Source: Thermodesulfobacteriales bacterium (lineage in GTDB: Bacteria; Desulfobacterota; Thermodesulfobacteria; Thermodesulfobacteriales; Thermodesulfatatoraceae). From it: DNA of 7,866 nt. The translations under genes and the position numbers were made by a program. Each line of letters begins with the position of its first letter. Positions within the stretch are counted from its first letter, which is position 1. A model generated the notes under the pieces. It saw nothing but the letters and a program-made list of their open reading frames with translations. It did not search any database and was not told the DNA's origin. The stretch is from assembly GCA_026985945.1 (NCBI GenBank), contig JALSPN010000222.1, positions 1 through 7,866 on the forward strand, written 5' to 3'. Positions 7,626 through 7,866 of the stretch are shown here, in pieces.

Positions 7626-7633
7626 CCCTCCTT
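7626..7633 (-). promoter_or_regulatory. Strong ribosome binding site of the metalloprotease gene
   Basis: On the minus strand AAGGAGGG ends 4 bases before the ATG at 7621. It fits the anti-Shine-Dalgarno almost perfectly and fixes the start directly before the signal peptide. Confidence 0.85.
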
Positions 7634-7645
7634 TTTAAGTTTTTA

Positions 7646-7685
7646 GGAATCCGTCCCTATCTTTTGGAAAACGTTAAAGGATCCT
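7646..7685. repeat. Diverged relative (copy C) of the palindromic repeat, in the protease leader
   Basis: Bases 7650-7669 match copy A bases 3793-3812 at 17 of 20 positions, and all three differences are C/T transitions. The segment also shares a GGATCC end (7679-7684). The right half has drifted, so the long stem is lost. It lies 12 bases upstream of the protease ribosome site, in the same orientation relative to the gene as copy A has to the pseudopilin gene. Confidence 0.5.
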
Positions 7686-7711
7686 TCCATATCGAGATTT
7701 TAATCCTCACT

Positions 7712-7740
7712 AATATAAATAACCCCAAATTTCCGGTTAA
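7712..7740 (-). promoter_or_regulatory. Candidate sigma-70-type promoter for the metalloprotease gene
   Basis: On the minus strand TTAACC (7735-7740, 4 of 6 to the -35 consensus) is followed after exactly 17 bases by TATATT (7712-7717, 5 of 6 to the -10 consensus). Transcription would start near 7705 and give a leader of about 84 bases that includes repeat copy C. This was read by eye only, and AT-rich DNA gives chance matches. Confidence 0.35.
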
Positions 7741-7741
7741 T

Positions 7742-7841
7742 CCTCCCCTCCCTCGCAGGGAGGGGCTGGGGGTGGGTGGAAGTTGGCGCAGATTGCTGAG
7801 CTTTCACCCCCACCCTGACCCTCCCCCTACAAGGGGGAGGG
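7742..7841. repeat. Compound C-rich/G-rich inverted repeat element
   Basis: Two local hairpins, CCCCTCCCT/AGGGAGGGG (7745-7753 with 7757-7765) and CCCTCCCCCT/AGGGGGAGGG (7819-7828 with 7832-7841, loop ACA), flank a larger imperfect inverted repeat. In this larger repeat the GGGAGGGG...GTGGAAG half (about 7758-7782) pairs with the CTTTCACCCCCACCCTGACC half (about 7801-7825) around an 18-base centre. This nested design is typical of non-coding dispersed repeats or MITE-like elements. A short open frame across it is only a shadow. Confidence 0.6.
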
Positions 7842-7851
7842 AGAACTAGCA

Positions 7852-7864
7852 CACCCTTTGGGTG
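7852..7864. repeat. Short hairpin at the window edge
   Basis: CACCC (7852-7856 region) and GGGTG (7860-7864) pair around TTT. It may belong to the preceding repeat element or to a structure that continues beyond the window, and it is too short to assign. Confidence 0.25.
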
Positions 7865-7866
7865 AA

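Noticed and set aside
7664..7849. 61-codon plus-strand open frame at the right edge
   Set aside because: It runs antisense through the protease leader and the C/G-rich repeat, has no ribosome site, and its product is repeat-like.

Overview
The window holds four protein genes and a set of intergenic repeats. It looks like accessory chromosome of a Gram-negative bacterium with a type II secretion system. The style of the exported proteins and their C-terminal modules suggests a thermophilic Thermodesulfobacteriota- or deltaproteobacteria-like organism. That placement is inferred from protein style only, because no rRNA or housekeeping marker is present.

Layout. (1) Positions 1-1971, plus strand: the 3' part of a gene for an exported right-handed parallel beta-helix protein. 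Its signal peptide lies left of the window, and it ends in a small extra beta-rich module. (2) Positions 2083-3743, minus strand: a two-gene unit whose reading frames overlap by ATGA. It encodes a GspJ-like minor pseudopilin followed by a GspF/PilC inner-membrane platform protein. The genes converge on gene 1. (3) Positions 3744-4138: about 395 bases without a credible gene. They are packed with palindromes: a near-perfect 43-base hairpin, a diverged second copy of it, a degenerate dispersed-repeat fragment, a run of C-rich/G-rich palindromes, and a terminator-like hairpin. (4) Positions 4139-7621, minus strand: a secreted thermolysin-like (M4) metalloprotease of 1160 residues with intact catalytic residues. 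About 560 residues follow the catalytic domain: a predicted beta-propeller, an ASH-type Ig-like domain and a C-terminal beta module. (5) Positions 7622-7866: the leader and a candidate promoter of the protease, a third relative of the 43-base hairpin, and a second C/G-rich inverted repeat running to the window edge.

How it may fit together. Two large exported proteins flank two components of the type II secretion (or related pilus) apparatus. This suggests that the secretion unit and its cargo lie side by side, but the sequence does not prove it, and the rest of a gsp set (E ATPase, D secretin, G major pseudopilin) is not here. Base composition differs sharply by block. Hand counts on sample lines give about 50-68% GC in gene 1, 20-42% in the secretion pair and 48-50% in the protease gene, so the region looks assembled from parts of different origin. 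I see no CRISPR array, transposase, tRNA or rRNA. The most unusual items are the protease architecture and the palindromic repeat family found upstream of both minus-strand transcription units.
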